Assembly: GCA_026122225.1 (NCBI GenBank)
Contig: JANEZZ010001570.1
Location: 3,224,001 to 3,288,000 of the forward strand
DNA from: Heloderma charlesbogerti
Lineage: Eukaryota; Chordata; Lepidosauria; Squamata; Helodermatidae
DNA length: 64,000 bases
Reading direction: 5' to 3'
The notes below the pieces were generated by a model. That model worked only from the letters and a program-made list of their open reading frames with translations. It was not told the origin of the DNA and did no database searches. The position numbers were made by a program, and so were the translations under genes. Positions 13,381 to 25,924 of this stretch are shown one piece after another (position 1 is the stretch's first letter; every line of letters starts with the position of its first letter).

Positions 13381-14172
13381 GCCCTATTCAGGTGTTAAGT
13401 GGCAAGGCTGAGCCTGAAGAGGGTGTATTAATGTACCAGTAGGGCAAGGGTCCATGTACCACCCATTCAGTTCCCAACTTTGTCATGTTGAGTGGCAAGA
13501 TCTGAACAGGAGTACTACTCATGTTCACCTGAATACGAGTACAACACTCTGCACAATTGGGGCCTTCATAGTACACATTCAAGTGTACCTGGAGAGGGTT
13601 CAGAGGAGGGCAACAAAGATGATCAGGGGACTGGAAACAAAGCCCTATGAAGAGAGACTGAAAGAACTGGGCATGTTTAGCCTTGAGAAGAGAAGACTGA
13701 GGGGAGATAGGATAGCACTCTTCAAGTACTTGAAAGGTTGTCACAGAGAAGAAGGCCAGGATCTCTTCTTGATCATCCCAGAGTGCAGGACACGGAATCA
13801 TGGGCTCAAGTTACAGGAAGCCAGATTCCAGCTGAACATCAGAAAAAACTTCCTGAGTGTCAGAGCAATACGACAATGGAACCAATTACCTGGGGAGGTG
13901 GTGGGCTCTCCCACACTGGAGGCCTTCAAGACAAGGCTGGACAGCCATTTGTCAGGGATGCTCTGACTTGGATTCCTGCCTTGAGCAGGGGGTTGGACTC
14001 GATGGCCTTGTAGGCCCCTTCCAACCCTACTATTCTATGATTCTATGAGTAGATTCAGTCCTCGCCACTCAACATGGTAAGGTTGGGAATGGCAGGCCTG
14101 GCCAGCATGTATGGACTCTTGCCCTACTCACAATTCATACACCCTGTTCAGACTTAATGCCTGAAGAGGGCT
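13381..14172. mobile_element. Long-arm palindromic MITE, split by CR1
   Basis: The left arm (13381-13512) reads from 'ccctattcaggtgttaagt' through 'ggcaagggtccatgtacc' to 'catgttgagtggcaagat'. The right arm (14060-14172) is its reverse complement with scattered changes, reading 'ccactcaacatggtaagg' through 'gactcttgccctactcac' to 'aatgcctgaagaggg'. The arms are about 120 bp each. A CR1 end sits in what was the loop. Confidence 0.75.
13585..14047 (+). mobile_element. CR1 LINE 3' end
   Basis: The frame reads LERVQRRATKMIRGLE, EERLKELGMFSLEKRRLRGD, RKNFLSVRAIRQWNQLPGEV and EAFKTRLDSHL, the C-terminal end of CR1 ORF2. After the stop comes the typical 3' UTR with 'gttggactcgatggccttgt' and the terminal 8-base repeat attctatg (14031-14047). 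The frame is open over 170 codons, so the copy is fairly young. 5'-truncated. Confidence 0.9.
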
Positions 14173-14563
14173 AAAGTAGCAAAGAATTGTAATACCATGA
14201 ATAGGAAATACTGAATATCTGTAATTGGCTGAAAGTAGGCATTCATTGTTGAAGACAAACCCAGAGAGTGTCAACATCCAGATGCATCAGTGAATGCTGA
14301 CAGTCCTCAAAATTTACCAGGGTAGTTCAAAACCAGTGTAGTTCCAAAAAGTTGGGGAATGAGTAAAATCCAACACTGTGCAAACCCCTAAATCTGCTTC
14401 TACTACTTGAATCAGTGACCAAAAGGAATGCTTAATTAATGTATTCACTATGGCAGCAACACAGAGAGCGATAAATATGGACAGGTGAAAACAATACATG
14501 CAGCTAGTTTTCATTCATATGCAAACTACACATGCAGACCTGCTGATAAAGAGACAAGTCACT

Positions 14564-15428
14564 GACCTGGTTTGCACATGACGACAACCCAGAGTATGGG
14601 TTGTTGCCTTACCTGATGACCTGGTTTGAGTGTAACAACAACCCATTGGTTAAACAAACAATGGGCTATTAGGGACAAGTGGGAGAGAGCGAACGTGTTT
14701 CCTTCCTCCCACATGTTACATCCACCTTTACTTCACAACCCACAATCAGCTCCTTCATAGGTTGTTCAGTATGACATCCAAACCCAGAACTCTGGGTTGT
14801 TTAGGAGCTAAACAACCCAGCAGTTCACTCATAGCTTCTTGTTGGGTTAACCAGTGGGTTGTTTAGCCCCTAAACAACCCAACAATTCAGATGTCACACT
14901 CAACCTATGAAGGAGCCAATCAAAAGTTGTTGAGTAAAAGCAGAACTGGTGTGCAAGCTGCAGGGAGTGCACCTGCTCTCACCCGTTTGTCCCCAACAGC
15001 TCATGGTTTGTTTAACTGATGGGCTGTCGTTGCATGCAAACAGGTTCAGAGTTTATCCATGATTTGTCTGCCAGACAAGGTTGGTCTTTCAAGTCCTGGG
15101 TTGTTTGATTCTCTCCTCCTTCACCTGCTCCCTCTCTGTATCCCAAATGCCTTTGCTCTGCTGTGGTACTGACACATAGAGCAGCCAGGTTTTTTTCTAC
15201 CACTCTTGCCTGTCTCCTCTGTAGCCTGGCAAAACAATCCATGAACAACCCACAGCTCTGAGTTCACGCATAACAACAACCCACTTAAAATAACCCAGGG
15301 TTCATAACCGAGCAACAAACCATGGGGTTCTCTTTCTGGCTTGTCAACAACCGATAGTTAACCTATAGTTCCAGATCTGCATGTAAAGGCAATCTAGGAT
15401 TCAACAACCCATACTTGCAAACCAGGTC
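14564..15428. mobile_element. 865-bp inverted-repeat element rich in 'aacaaccca'
   Basis: The ends are perfect 13-bp inverted repeats, gacctggtttgca at 14564-14576 and its complement at 15416-15428. Inside, aacaaccca and tgggttgtt recur and form nested hairpins, for example around 14790-14820 and 14850-14882. A transposase is not encoded. Related pieces lie near 18935-19275 and 27385-27530. Confidence 0.65.
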
Positions 15429-16064
15429 TGTGTTTAAAACACTGCAATGACCTGCCCTGATCTGCACCAACTGCAAAGTATGCTTTGGCTAGATAATACT
15501 TTCTTCAAAGCATATTGTCTTCACATTATAGCACCATGTTATTTTATTGCCACTTTTTGATTATTTGCATGATAAGCTGTCCTAATGAAATCATTCACTT
15601 TAATCTAGTAAAATGAATGACACAATCATATAATCATTTCTCATGATTACAGAAGGCCTAATCCCATGTCCTCTAAACCCAATGAGAGAAGTGAATTTTT
15701 CATTTCAAGTTTTTTCTTTTGCTTTTCAATCTAAATTAATCTATTTAAGTGAGATAAAATACACATACTTTTATCAACTGAAATGAACAAGGAAAGATTT
15801 TACTTGGTTTTCATCCTATTTTTCGCATTAATTTAACTAATAGTGATACATCATTTATGTGGAACTCATAGTCAGTTTAGTGTTATTTTTTAAGTGACTA
15901 CAGTTGAAAATTTATTACTTATTTTCACTGGTAACTATTAATATATTTATTTTATACTACAGGTAAAACAAGGTTCTAAAGCCAATTTGGCTGTTATGAC
16001 TTCCTACAAGAAAGCCTGGCAACTATAGTTTTATGAAAGAATAAACATTCTTTGTCAGAGATTC

Positions 16065-16180
16065 CCTATTTATTATTTATGTATTTAATTTCTATCTTGC
16101 CTTTCTAACAAAAATGGCTCTTAAGGAGACTACGAATAAAATCCTAATTAACAAAATCCCTAGCTGTCTTAGATAACTCA
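16065..16180 (-). repeat. LINE/SINE tail, minus orientation
   Basis: Begins 'tattatttatgtatttaatt', followed by 'tcttgcctttctaac' and 'tggctcttaaggagacta', the reverse of a reptile LINE/SINE 3' end. Diverged. Confidence 0.45.
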
Positions 16181-17013
16181 TAACAAGAAATTGTGGCAAT
16201 TACTCTAGTTTATAGCGTAAATGCCGCCATAGTCAAATTTAACAAAGAAGGTATTTATGAAGATAACGTAACTATTTTCACAAAAAATGTCTGAAGGTAT
16301 TTAATGGAGTAATTCCAGTGTTAACCTGAGAAAACTTCTGCATGAAGCATGAGGAATGCTTAACACTGGAGGTACTGTTTAGTTCAACATGTTGTCTAGC
16401 TCTATATTTGTATTCCTCTAACACACATTTTTTTAAAAATCTCTTTCGTGGCTTTTTGGGTAGGCACAAAAGTAACCCCATCCATCCCTTAACCATGTTG
16501 AAGGAATTAGGAATAAACAGTGGTGTTTCACTTTCTCTTTCCCTAAGCCCTATCATCTTGTGCATGAATTTCTCCTGTAAGCCTTACCAATGGTTTATCA
16601 TTATGTCTCTATCAATGTTAACCATGGCCAACACATACTAGTGTTCACTCTTAACCCAAATTTGCAACCACTATAAAACGTTTATTCATGATTAAGAGTA
16701 AAACTTGGTAAACTCTGGTGCATGTATGATGACTAACCATGGTTGAAGTAATAGAGGGTGTGGAAAAACAGATGTACAAGAGGTACTTAGATGGGGAAGG
16801 AAGTGTGTGATCCTATAACCCCCTTGTGATTCTTTAGCTATGCTTAAGGGCCTAGCAGAATTATGGACTTCTATTTCATTCTCCAAGCACACACACCTCT
16901 CTTTTCCATTCTCCGACGAACCACGTACTCCTGCTCCAAAATCAAAGAGTTTCTTTTGTAGACCTCTTTCTCCCTAGTCAGTACTCTCTCACTCTGCCTG
17001 AAAAAGGCTATTA

Positions 17014-17280
<267 letters not shown>

Positions 17281-17787
17281 TCAGTAGGATGAAGAAATAA
17301 TGCTGAAATATTTTCAAGATATTGCTGGAAAGATATTCAGGGTGTCCAGCTATTAAAGGACTACACTTGAGGATTCGTATCGCTGCCTAGTACTTCTAAA
17401 CACTAACTGCAACATGTACCATCTTCTGCTGAACTAACTCATTCACCTCTGCCAGGTCTTGCACATAAAGCTTGCTAAAAAAAAAAAAGTTCAATAGATT
17501 AAAAACAATCTGAAAACAAAGAGAAAGCACTAGTTTGACAGGGCAGCGCTAGATATTACAAGCAACATAGAGGCTCTCTCTCCCCCCCCCTTTCCCAGTT
17601 ACCGCTAGTATGCATGACCCAACCTCACTGCTTACAGCCAGTGAGCTGACATAAGGGCAGTGCATAGCATGATGTCATCATGTCACGCACACTAGAAGTT
17701 ACCAGGAAGAAGGAAGGAAATAACATACAGTATGTCTCTTGTACTGTCTAGTTCTGCTCTCTCAACACTATTCTCTATGTATCCCTT

Positions 17788-17878
17788 GGGCTGCAATCCT
17801 ATAAAGACATTCCTGGAAATAAGCCCCACTGAACTCCATGGGACTTGCTTCTGAGCAGATATGTATAGGATTGCACTG
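17788..17878. mobile_element. Short Harbinger-like MITE
   Basis: The ends 'gggctgcaatcctat' and 'ataggattgcac' are inverted repeats. The core 'ggaaataagccccactgaac' and 'gggacttgcttctgagcag' matches copies at 47904-47991 and 63598-63688. The flanks TTG and TTA may be a diverged 3-bp duplication. Confidence 0.6.
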
Positions 17879-18774
17879 TTAGCATAATTATGTATGCATC
17901 TTGGGACATCCACAAATCATTGCAACACTGGGTCATATATTGCAAAATCTGACATCTGAAAAATCTTAGCTTTAATAAATTTTTTAAATGTAATTCAAAT
18001 AATTAATTTAAATAATTTAATTTCAAAGAGGAAGGTTCTATCCCAGATGGTTGCAAACTGAGTAAAAATATGCAAAAAGCAGAGTTTGAGTATGACTGGT
18101 TCAATGGATATCAGGGGGTTAAGAATTCTCTCCAACTGGTACTACTGAAATACTTGTGCTCTTCTGATATCCTTATTCTATACCTAATTCCACCCTAGTT
18201 CTTTTCAAGTTTCTTTACAAAAATTCTTTGTTTGAAAAATTAATTTAAAAATTAAAAAGAATTTAAAAAATCTTTAAAAAATTATCTAGAAATGTATGCA
18301 ATTTTTTTTGTTATACTTCAGACAGGATTGTGAATTACATTCATACAGAAGTAACAAAACTCCAACAGCTGCTTTTCCTAGAAGGAAAAACAGATCTCCC
18401 TCCCTGAACAGCAGGAAGGAAAGGTACTTCCCGCTGTCCACTCACTGAGGTTCTAGATGTATTTAACCACACAAACATGTGTCTGGAACTTTGCAGGGGG
18501 AAAGGGATGAGATTTGGACCAGAGAAACAACCAGGAGGAAAAAGATTAAACATCTTTCTATGTTCCAAATCCCATCCATTGAAGTATTTTCCCATGAAAA
18601 GCAGCCATCAGATTTTTGTTAACACACATTTATACATAATGTGTACTAAGGCCCTTCGTACAGATTTTGTTTTTGCAAATTCTCTCCCACCATTTCTAAC
18701 ATTTACTCGCACCCATAGTTCTACAAAAGGCTAATCGCACATTTAAAAGTCTTCATTTTGTCCTTCAGTCAAAT

Positions 18775-19464
18775 AATATTCCTCAACGATTCAATAACGG
18801 CATAGAATCTATTCCTATACTACAGTTCCAGAGATCCCCATGCCAACATGGAGATCTCCTTCATTGTACTGTAAGAATAGATGCTATACATTTATTGAAT
18901 CATTGAGGAATACTTGTTCGCTACACACCAACAACACAATTACATTTGAAATTGACCCAGTCTGCATGATCACTGCAGCCCACCATGGCTTGTTTAAGCC
19001 ATAGTAGGCTGTGATGCATTTCTGCACATGCCAGGTTTTTTTTAATATTCAAGCTGCTGCCACAGCTGTTTGTGTCATCCAAACCTGGGCAGTGGGGGTT
19101 GTGTAAGGGATAAACAACCCTCACATAATCCTAGAACAGGCCATGGGTTATATAACAGTTGTTTAACTCTAAAAACAACTCCCCCCGCCTGGGTTCAAAC
19201 ATGACAAGCCACAGCCATGGCTTGAGTATTCAAAATGGCCACCTACACATGCCAGCACATGTCACAGCTGTTTGATTGTGTGAACTGGCCCGGTGTCAGG
19301 TTGTCCCCTGGATGCTACACTGTGACAGATTTGAGCTGCAATGGCATGTGGCCACTCTGGCAAGGCTGTAAAGTCTACTGTACTGGAAACTTCACATGTA
19401 CATAAGAATAGGTGCTATACATGAAATATATGAAGATGAATTATTGAGGAATATTGTTTCCCTA
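18775..19464. mobile_element. Inverted-repeat element with an internal end copy
   Basis: The left end 'aatattcctcaacgattcaa' is matched in reverse by 'ttattgaatcattgaggaat' (18892-18911) and again by 'gaattattgaggaatatt' (19447-19464). So the element has one left end and two right-end copies. The middle has 'aacaaccct' hairpin sequence like that at 14.6-15.4 kb. Confidence 0.5.
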
Positions 19465-19521
19465 GTGTCAGAGCTGGGCCATGGGCAGCAGTCTGAGGTG
19501 AGCCAGGAGTTGTGGTACAAG

Positions 19522-20061
19522 TAGGCTGACTATACGTACCATTTTAAACAGGACAGTACCGTTTTTTTCATATTTCCCGACCATCCCGTCATTTTAATAT
19601 AAATGTCGATTTTGTCCTGTTTTAAATTTTTTGTAACAAACTGAACGCGTTTATCATAAGGCTCTATGCTAGTCAATGCGTGCAGTAAAACTACTAGTGT
19701 GACGAAAGAGGAAGCTCCATTTACTTCATCCATTCAGGGCCAGGCTTCTTGAGCTAGTGACGATCAGACGCCGCCCCCTTGCTTGTCGGCAGTGGCAGGG
19801 AATTCAAGAGGCGGTCGCTAAGCCCCATTCAGCGTGTGGGAGTCAGGATGGTGAGTCGTACTGTTATTTCTACCATCATTCCGCCATAGAGATTCTTTCT
19901 GCCCTACATTCAGTTTGATTCGGACTTTTTGGACTCATATTTCGGTTCAACAGGCTGTTAGCCTTTTTTTTTTTTTTTTTACAGCAGAATATTACATAAC
20001 CCTGTCCTGTTTTTGTCATCCCAATATCCCGTTTTTGTCTCAAGGAAATATGGTCAGCTTA
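19522..20061. mobile_element. 540-bp non-autonomous hAT-like transposon
   Basis: The ends are TAGGCTGACTATA and, read in reverse, TAAGCTGACCATA. It is flanked by a perfect 8-bp duplication, ggtacaag, at 19514-19521 and 20062-20069. An 8-bp duplication fits the hAT superfamily. There is a 17-base T-run near 19964-19980 and no transposase. It has split an older repeat that continues from 20070. Confidence 0.8.
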
Positions 20062-21136
20062 GGTACAAGCCAGAAGTCAAGACCAAAGAGCACCCAAGGA
20101 TACGGAATCACACCAAAGCTCAGGAAAAATCTGTTGCTCGAGCAGGGTTCAACTGGAACAGGAAGCCCTGTTATACTGCTTCAGGAGAATCGAATGGCCA
20201 GGCTGAGTGGGTGGAGTCAGTCCAGGGCCTGAGAGTGAACTTCAGTTACAAGCTGAGACATGCAGCTCAATGGCTCACCACATAGTGGCACTATGCACAG
20301 ACCCCAGCAGCTCCTGACAACTTTACATCAGCAACACAATTACATCAGAGATTTTGTCAGGTTGTCACCTGAATGTGACACTATAGCAGCTTTCAGCTAC
20401 AAAGCCTGGGAAGGCTGTGAAGTCTAGCATTACTATCCCTGGAAAATGGAACCTGTGGATGCACCCTAACCTTGCTTAATTCACTTTCACTTCTGGAATC
20501 ATGACCATAGCTAAATGGTTGGTTGCTTTCAAATATCATGCTGAATAAAGAGAAACTGGCAATGAATTTGTGATTGCAGCTGACAAGGGCAAAGGTTAAT
20601 TGAAACAGAATGCACCTGATATTTGTGATGTATGCCTGGGATGATAGATGGGCAGGTATACATGTTTGAGTATGTGCTTATATAAAACATCACAAATTTT
20701 CATCTAGTTAATTAGAAATCTTTTACAGTCCCTTGAGCCATAACATGCCTTTGAAGTTCCTCTTCTTCACCCTAGTTCACAGCTTATTTTTTCAGTGAAC
20801 TGTTAAATGTGCAGCTTTTTTACTTTCAGCTTTTTAAGTTCCAAGTTTAATTAGTGATTTTGAGTTCAACACTAAAGGGGATGCTGTGCGGAAGGAAAGA
20901 TCAGGCAAGCCCAAGCCGCTGACCTCACTACACCTGGGAAGTGTTTATTCTCTGCACTCAGCCAACTTTTTTACAATAACATCTCACAAATTTAACACCT
21001 TTATTTTATATTTATAGCTCTCCCTTGTCAATCTCATCATCATTCTGGTACGATTGCAGAAGGGATATTTTGAGCTGTTTTGTTTTTGCTTTTTATTAGA
21101 GAGAGAGACACGTAAGTAATCTGCAAGCGAAGTTAC

Positions 21137-21139
<3 letters not shown>

Positions 21140-21172
<33 letters not shown>
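21140..21172. repeat. (TA)n microsatellite
   Basis: About 16 uninterrupted TA units. Likely polymorphic in length. Confidence 0.95.
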
Positions 21173-21173
<1 letters not shown>

Positions 21174-21813
21174 CCAATACAACATCCAATTTTTCTTTCT
21201 GTAATACATTCAAATATTTTAATCTACCAAGAATATATTTAGGGCTCCTCTTATCCTACAAGTACACGTGTATTTAAAAATAAATCCAAGGATTTCCCTT
21301 TAGATTAAAAAAAAACTCATTCAAAAAAAGATACTCAGAAGACAGAAGACATCTTATGGTCCCAAAGTCAAATACATGCATGCTTCAAGATTTACCAGAA
21401 ATGTAGCATTTTATTCCTTATAGCTGCAGTAGACAGAAATATGAGTTGCATTCTATAGAAATGTGTGTCACCTGGGATGCTCTGCATAGTTCAAGTGATA
21501 GGCAATTGGAGGTCTGGAGTCCAAATACAGCCCACAAATTCTCCATGTAGCTTCCAACATAAGCCGCTGATCTCCAGAAAGCCAACCAAATACCCCATTC
21601 TATCAACATACCACAATGTACCTCAGCCACTTTTCATCCAAACTGAGACACAGGCAAAAAACTCTTCAAGCTGCTCGCTTTTACTATCAAGATATATTTT
21701 GACAGATTTTATTGTACACCTTAGCTGCATAATAACTTGCACATAATGATGCAATTGAGCAGCTGAGATATCCATAGGAAGAGTCAGAAAAAAATCTCTG
21801 TTAGTCTTTATAC

Positions 21814-22140
21814 CAGCGTAGGCAATGTGTTGCCCACAGGCATCAATGTGCTGCCTGGGTGACCACCAAGTTGTCCTACCCCTCCCACTTCTTTAAAAAA
21901 AAAAAAACATTTTCTTACTGGAACCTAGAATTGCTGTGAAATAGGTTTCTGTTGGTGCTGAAAACTGTGGGTTCAAAGGAGTTGTTGGGGCTCAGACCCA
22001 CCTCTGCGTTGTACTCAGTCTTTTGAGCAGGTTACTTTTCCTTTGCCATGCCTGCCATGGCAACCATTTTGTGGTGGTGTCTAGGACAGTTTCTCAAATT
22101 GCCAAATGTGCTCACGGTCCAAAAAGGGTGCCTACCCCTG
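21814..22140. mobile_element. hAT-like MITE, 327 bp
   Basis: It starts cagcgtaggcaat and ends gtgcctacccctg, which are inverted repeats. Its body, with 'gccatgcctgccatggcaac' and 'aaattgccaaatgtg', is related to 50030-50684. The flanking 8-mers ctttatac and atgtacac match at only 5 of 8 positions. Confidence 0.65.
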
Positions 22141-22177
22141 ATGTACACTGATAAAAAGAGGATAAAATAGCCTTGGG

Positions 22178-22765
22178 CCTGTCTCGTGAGTTGCTGTCAG
22201 GAGCACCTTGGCGGCCTCTTTCAGTACACTCCAATAGCCAACTCAAGACACAGACAAAAGGATTCTTTTCAAGGCTTTAATCCTTTTACAACTTAATGAC
22301 TCTTTCAGATGCTAATCACCAGCGACTAAGTAATGAACAGCAGAGTAGCCTATGCTCCGGGTTAGGCAGTTGGTCCCCATTTGAAGGAGAATCACTTGTA
22401 GACCCTGAACTTATGGGCTAGGGAGAGTTCCTCCCTCTCCACGGGATCCACGTGGGTCCATGGGACGCAACTATTGCTTGCGCGCCAAACGGGCGCTACG
22501 CCTCCTTTCCGCGCCCTCCATCGCTCGTCGCTCCCTGCGTCTGCATTGAGCATCTAGCAAGTCCCCCTCCCACACTCTCTCACTTCCAGGTTCACTATCT
22601 ATCTCAGGAATGCTCGCAGGAGGAATCTCTGCCAGCTGCTGTGCCTGTGAGGGATGAGCGGGCTCCTCTCCCACAGATTGCTGTTCCTCCTCAGAATGAG
22701 AACTGCTCTGGGGTTCTATGGGCTCAGTTTCCACCCTGACAGTTGCATAGGACTGAGTCATTGGC
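22178..22765 (-). mobile_element. LTR-retroelement-like end, decayed
   Basis: Minus strand, GC- and CpG-rich compared with the rest. A 96-codon frame (22471-22761) is Glu/Pro/Ser-rich and ends in the basic run RRSARLARK, resembling the C-terminal tail of a Ty3/gypsy-type polyprotein. After the stop comes a purine-rich 'gagagggaggaac' stretch and then sequence that could be the start of an LTR. No integrase or RT is visible here. The class is inferred, and it could be another repeat. Confidence 0.4.
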
Positions 22766-22865
22766 CAATGTTGCTATTGCTGACCCTTCAACCCTTGCTT
22801 AACTGAAAACACAATTCCTGTTAAAGATCAATTGCCACCCACTGAGGCACACATTCGGTTTAACA

Positions 22866-22932
22866 GATGTGTGTGTGTGGGTGCATGCATGTGTGTGCAT
22901 GCGCACACATGCATGCATGTGTGCATGCATAT
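22866..22932. repeat. TG/ATGC simple repeat
   Basis: Units of tgtg, gcatgcatg and cacaca alternate over about 65 bp. Confidence 0.85.
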
Positions 22933-22984
22933 AAGATAAACCTAAATCCTCACAAAGACATTGTAAATCTAAAGCCAGCAGGTT

Positions 22985-23150
22985 TCATTGGAAAGTTCAT
23001 TTGTATTTTAAATCTGTTTTTATGTATTAGTTTGAGAGTTTTAAGACTGTTTTCTATCGTCTTCTCTTTCTTTTTTGATGTATGTTTGTAATCCTTTGCC
23101 AACTGCCTTAAATTATGGAAAAAGTGGACCATAAATGAGTAACAGAAATA
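22985..23150 (+). repeat. LINE 3' tail, L2-like
   Basis: A T-rich 3' UTR, then 'gtaatcctttgccaactgcc' and 'gaccataaatgagtaacag', which keep the order of L2-type 3' ends ('gtaagccgcc...ataaatgaata'). Confidence 0.45.
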
Positions 23151-24070
23151 AAGTCCAATGCTATTCAAGTCATTGCCTTAAACCCAGGGGCAGAAATGAA
23201 AACAACAGTGATGAAACAAGGGCACACTCATGCTATGCTCAGCTCAATTATGCAACAAGGGTCAAAGGGGATATGATCACATCATCTCTAATGCTATTTA
23301 AACACTGGTGAAGTATGTTGAAAAGAAGCAACTTCTACAATGGAAGCTGACATAATATCTCTGTGGTAAACGATGTTATAGAAGTTAACCCATGCAACCA
23401 ATTTAAAAGGCATATAGCAAGTGATGAACTTATGACATTCCAGCTTGTCTTCCATGGATAGATACTATGGTCATGTAGGAAGAGCGCTATGTCTATCATA
23501 ACTAATCTGAGTTGGCCATTTCACAGAGACAAATGATCAACAGGTTGTGCAGCTCTAATACAGGCCAAACTCAATTGTAGTTCATGTCTCTTGGATCTGT
23601 ATCCAGGTATAAATCTTTGCTAATCACCACATTTGCTAAACATAAGTGTGCCATTCACAACTGATGCAAGGGACATACATTTTGTATTTACATCTGTATG
23701 AAACTGTACTAAGGAGTAGCATAAGCGGCCCTGAGAATATCCGTATTCCACCCAGTCTGAATGTGTTGCTTCTGACACTTGATATCTCTCCCACAGGTCT
23801 AGACCACTTCAGAAATCACATGAAAACATCACTTGTTTGAAAGTGCACTCACATCGAAGTCTTCCTTCATGTGAAAAGTTTACACATCAGTGAGAAGACT
23901 TCCAACCAAGCCTTGGCCCAAACATATGACTTCTACACCTGCAAGACATTTTGAGGTGCAGGTGCTTTGAAACGATTTTCCATCTGTCATATGGAGGGTT
24001 GTTACCACATGACTGTATGCATGTTTGAATCAGCAGTCACTCAAAAGTTTGTATGTCTTGACCATTAAAT

Positions 24071-24429
24071 CAGGGGTCGGAAGGCTCCAGGTTTGTGAGA
24101 TCTTCTTTGCTTTTTACTAGAATCTCAAAGTTCACCAACTGGAGCTGGGCACAAAATAGTGGCTCAGGTGAACAGACACGAACTTATAATTAAGTATCAT
24201 GGTGCATCTGAACACCTGCTCAACCCAGGAATTTGTTTTCAGTACCACTGGCTTTTAACAGAAAATCCACTTCTTTTCCCCCAAGCTTTCTTCATGTCAG
24301 CAGCTTAATTTAAGAGGATAAACCAAATTGCTATTGGTAAACAATTGGGGAGTCAGAAGCCCTTACTGATCTAGAGCAAATCACCAGGGGTCTACCAGTA
24401 ATTCCCAATCTATGCTTTGCCCATCCCTG
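24071..24429. mobile_element. hAT-like MITE, 359 bp
   Basis: The ends are caggggtcgg and cccatccctg. The flanking 8-mers cattaaat (24063-24070) and atttaaat (24430-24437) agree at 6 of 8 positions, as for an old 8-bp duplication. It lies about 360 bp from a coding exon. Confidence 0.7.
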
Positions 24430-24786
24430 ATTTAAATGCATAAATATAAAAGGGAAGGAGTGTGGCTATTAGAGCAACAAAATTTATAATTTCTCATGGA
24501 TGTAATCATGCATATAGCTACAGAAGTCCAAGAAAGAACACACCTACAAAAACTATAACAACTTGATAGCAAACTTTGAAATAATTACTGTAGCATTTTA
24601 AAGCCAATGAAAATCATTTCGAATTGTCTATGTGTCAATCAGTTATACTCTTGATCATTTACAATAGGGGACAATAGACCTCAGACCCTATATGTTAAAG
24701 TTAGCTGTCATCAGTCAAACCCTTTTAGTAATGCAAATGAAACCTAAACAGCAGAATTTTAAAAGAGCCCTTCAAGACTGACATAC

Positions 24787-24849
24787 CTCGCAGAAACTTT
24801 GGCAATGATTTTTCTTCAGATCCCAGGCTTCTTTGCAGGGCTCCAGACA
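24787..24849 (-). CDS. ANOS1: ANOS1 exon 3-like: Cys-rich region
   Basis: This 63-bp exon has 21 codons beginning CLEPCKEAWDLKK and ending CQSFCE, phase 0 at both ends. Acceptor TTTTTAG lies at 24850 and up; donor GTATGT is at 24781-24786. Four cysteines continue the Cys-rich module that runs into the WAP domain. Against the human protein as I recall it, only a few substitutions are seen (for example A for S after the KE pair). Too short to stand out as an open frame. A hAT-like MITE ends about 360 bp away on the intron side, but the splice sites are intact. Confidence 0.94.
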
Positions 24850-25924
24850 CTAAAAAGAATCATTGGAAAAAAAACTGTCAGGAAGAAAGAAGATACTGCA
24901 GCCACAATTCTTTCAGCTACAGGACTTTGGAGATTTGTTTATTGGAGACATTAATAATGGGAATTTTAATCACAGTTTCTCAGTGTCACAGTTACAGCCT
25001 AACAACTGAAGATTGACATAATGTAAAAGGAGCCCACAAGCGGTATGAACTGACTGTCCATTCACAGCATTTGAAATTATGTCTGCCTTTCACTAAAGTT
25101 ATTCTGAACCATGATTACATTAACATTTGCAGTGCTTCCTACTCCATCTGTTTCTTTTGCCCACATTCTACTGACATGCTCATTTAATCAGGGTCCCAAT
25201 TATAGCTCCATTGCACTTGATTACCCTTACACAGCCTTGTGACATCATGACATCCAAGAAATTCCCTCTTTCTATAGAGTAGGTGAGATAGTATAAGAGC
25301 ACTCTACTTGCCCAAACTGGTGAAGTGCCCATGCTCATACAGTAGGAAGTATTTACTCTCTTCAGTAGCAGACACAAACCTCGTTATATGGTAGGCAAAT
25401 TTTTCATATGAAGAAACCCACTCATTTCATACATAAACCACCACACAGGGTCTGCCGCAAGCCCAGTCATTCCTGAGAAAAGTGAGTGACAGCAGCAATC
25501 TTTTGGAGTACAAAGTGCTGAACTGCCCCAGCTCACTTTTCCAGAATGGCAGAGGATCCTTCTTTTGTTTCTTCAGGCTGCCTGGGAAGCTCAGGAAATC
25601 AGAAGGTAAGCAGCAAGACATGAAGTAGTTCAGGAATGACAGCACCCCAACCCTGGCTTTCCCTCTCATAGAACAAGAGGTATCCCTCAACTACTCCATT
25701 CACCTCCCAGATACGGCTAGATTCTGTCACAGATGGGCTCTGGGGCCATGCTCTGTGGAGGACAGGTGATGCTGGGCAAGAACCTCTCCCCTCCATGTAA
25801 AAATTGCTTAAACACTGTTCAATATTACTTGGTGGTGCAAGCTGCTACTAAATTGAGGCAAGACCAAACGTTTTGTATTGAATTCTTAGAATTCAATACA
25901 AAATTTCGAGAATTATTCAGAAAC

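Noticed and set aside
13454..13966. 170-codon frame as a gene
   Set aside because: It is the C-terminus of CR1 ORF2 with MITE sequence fused at its start.
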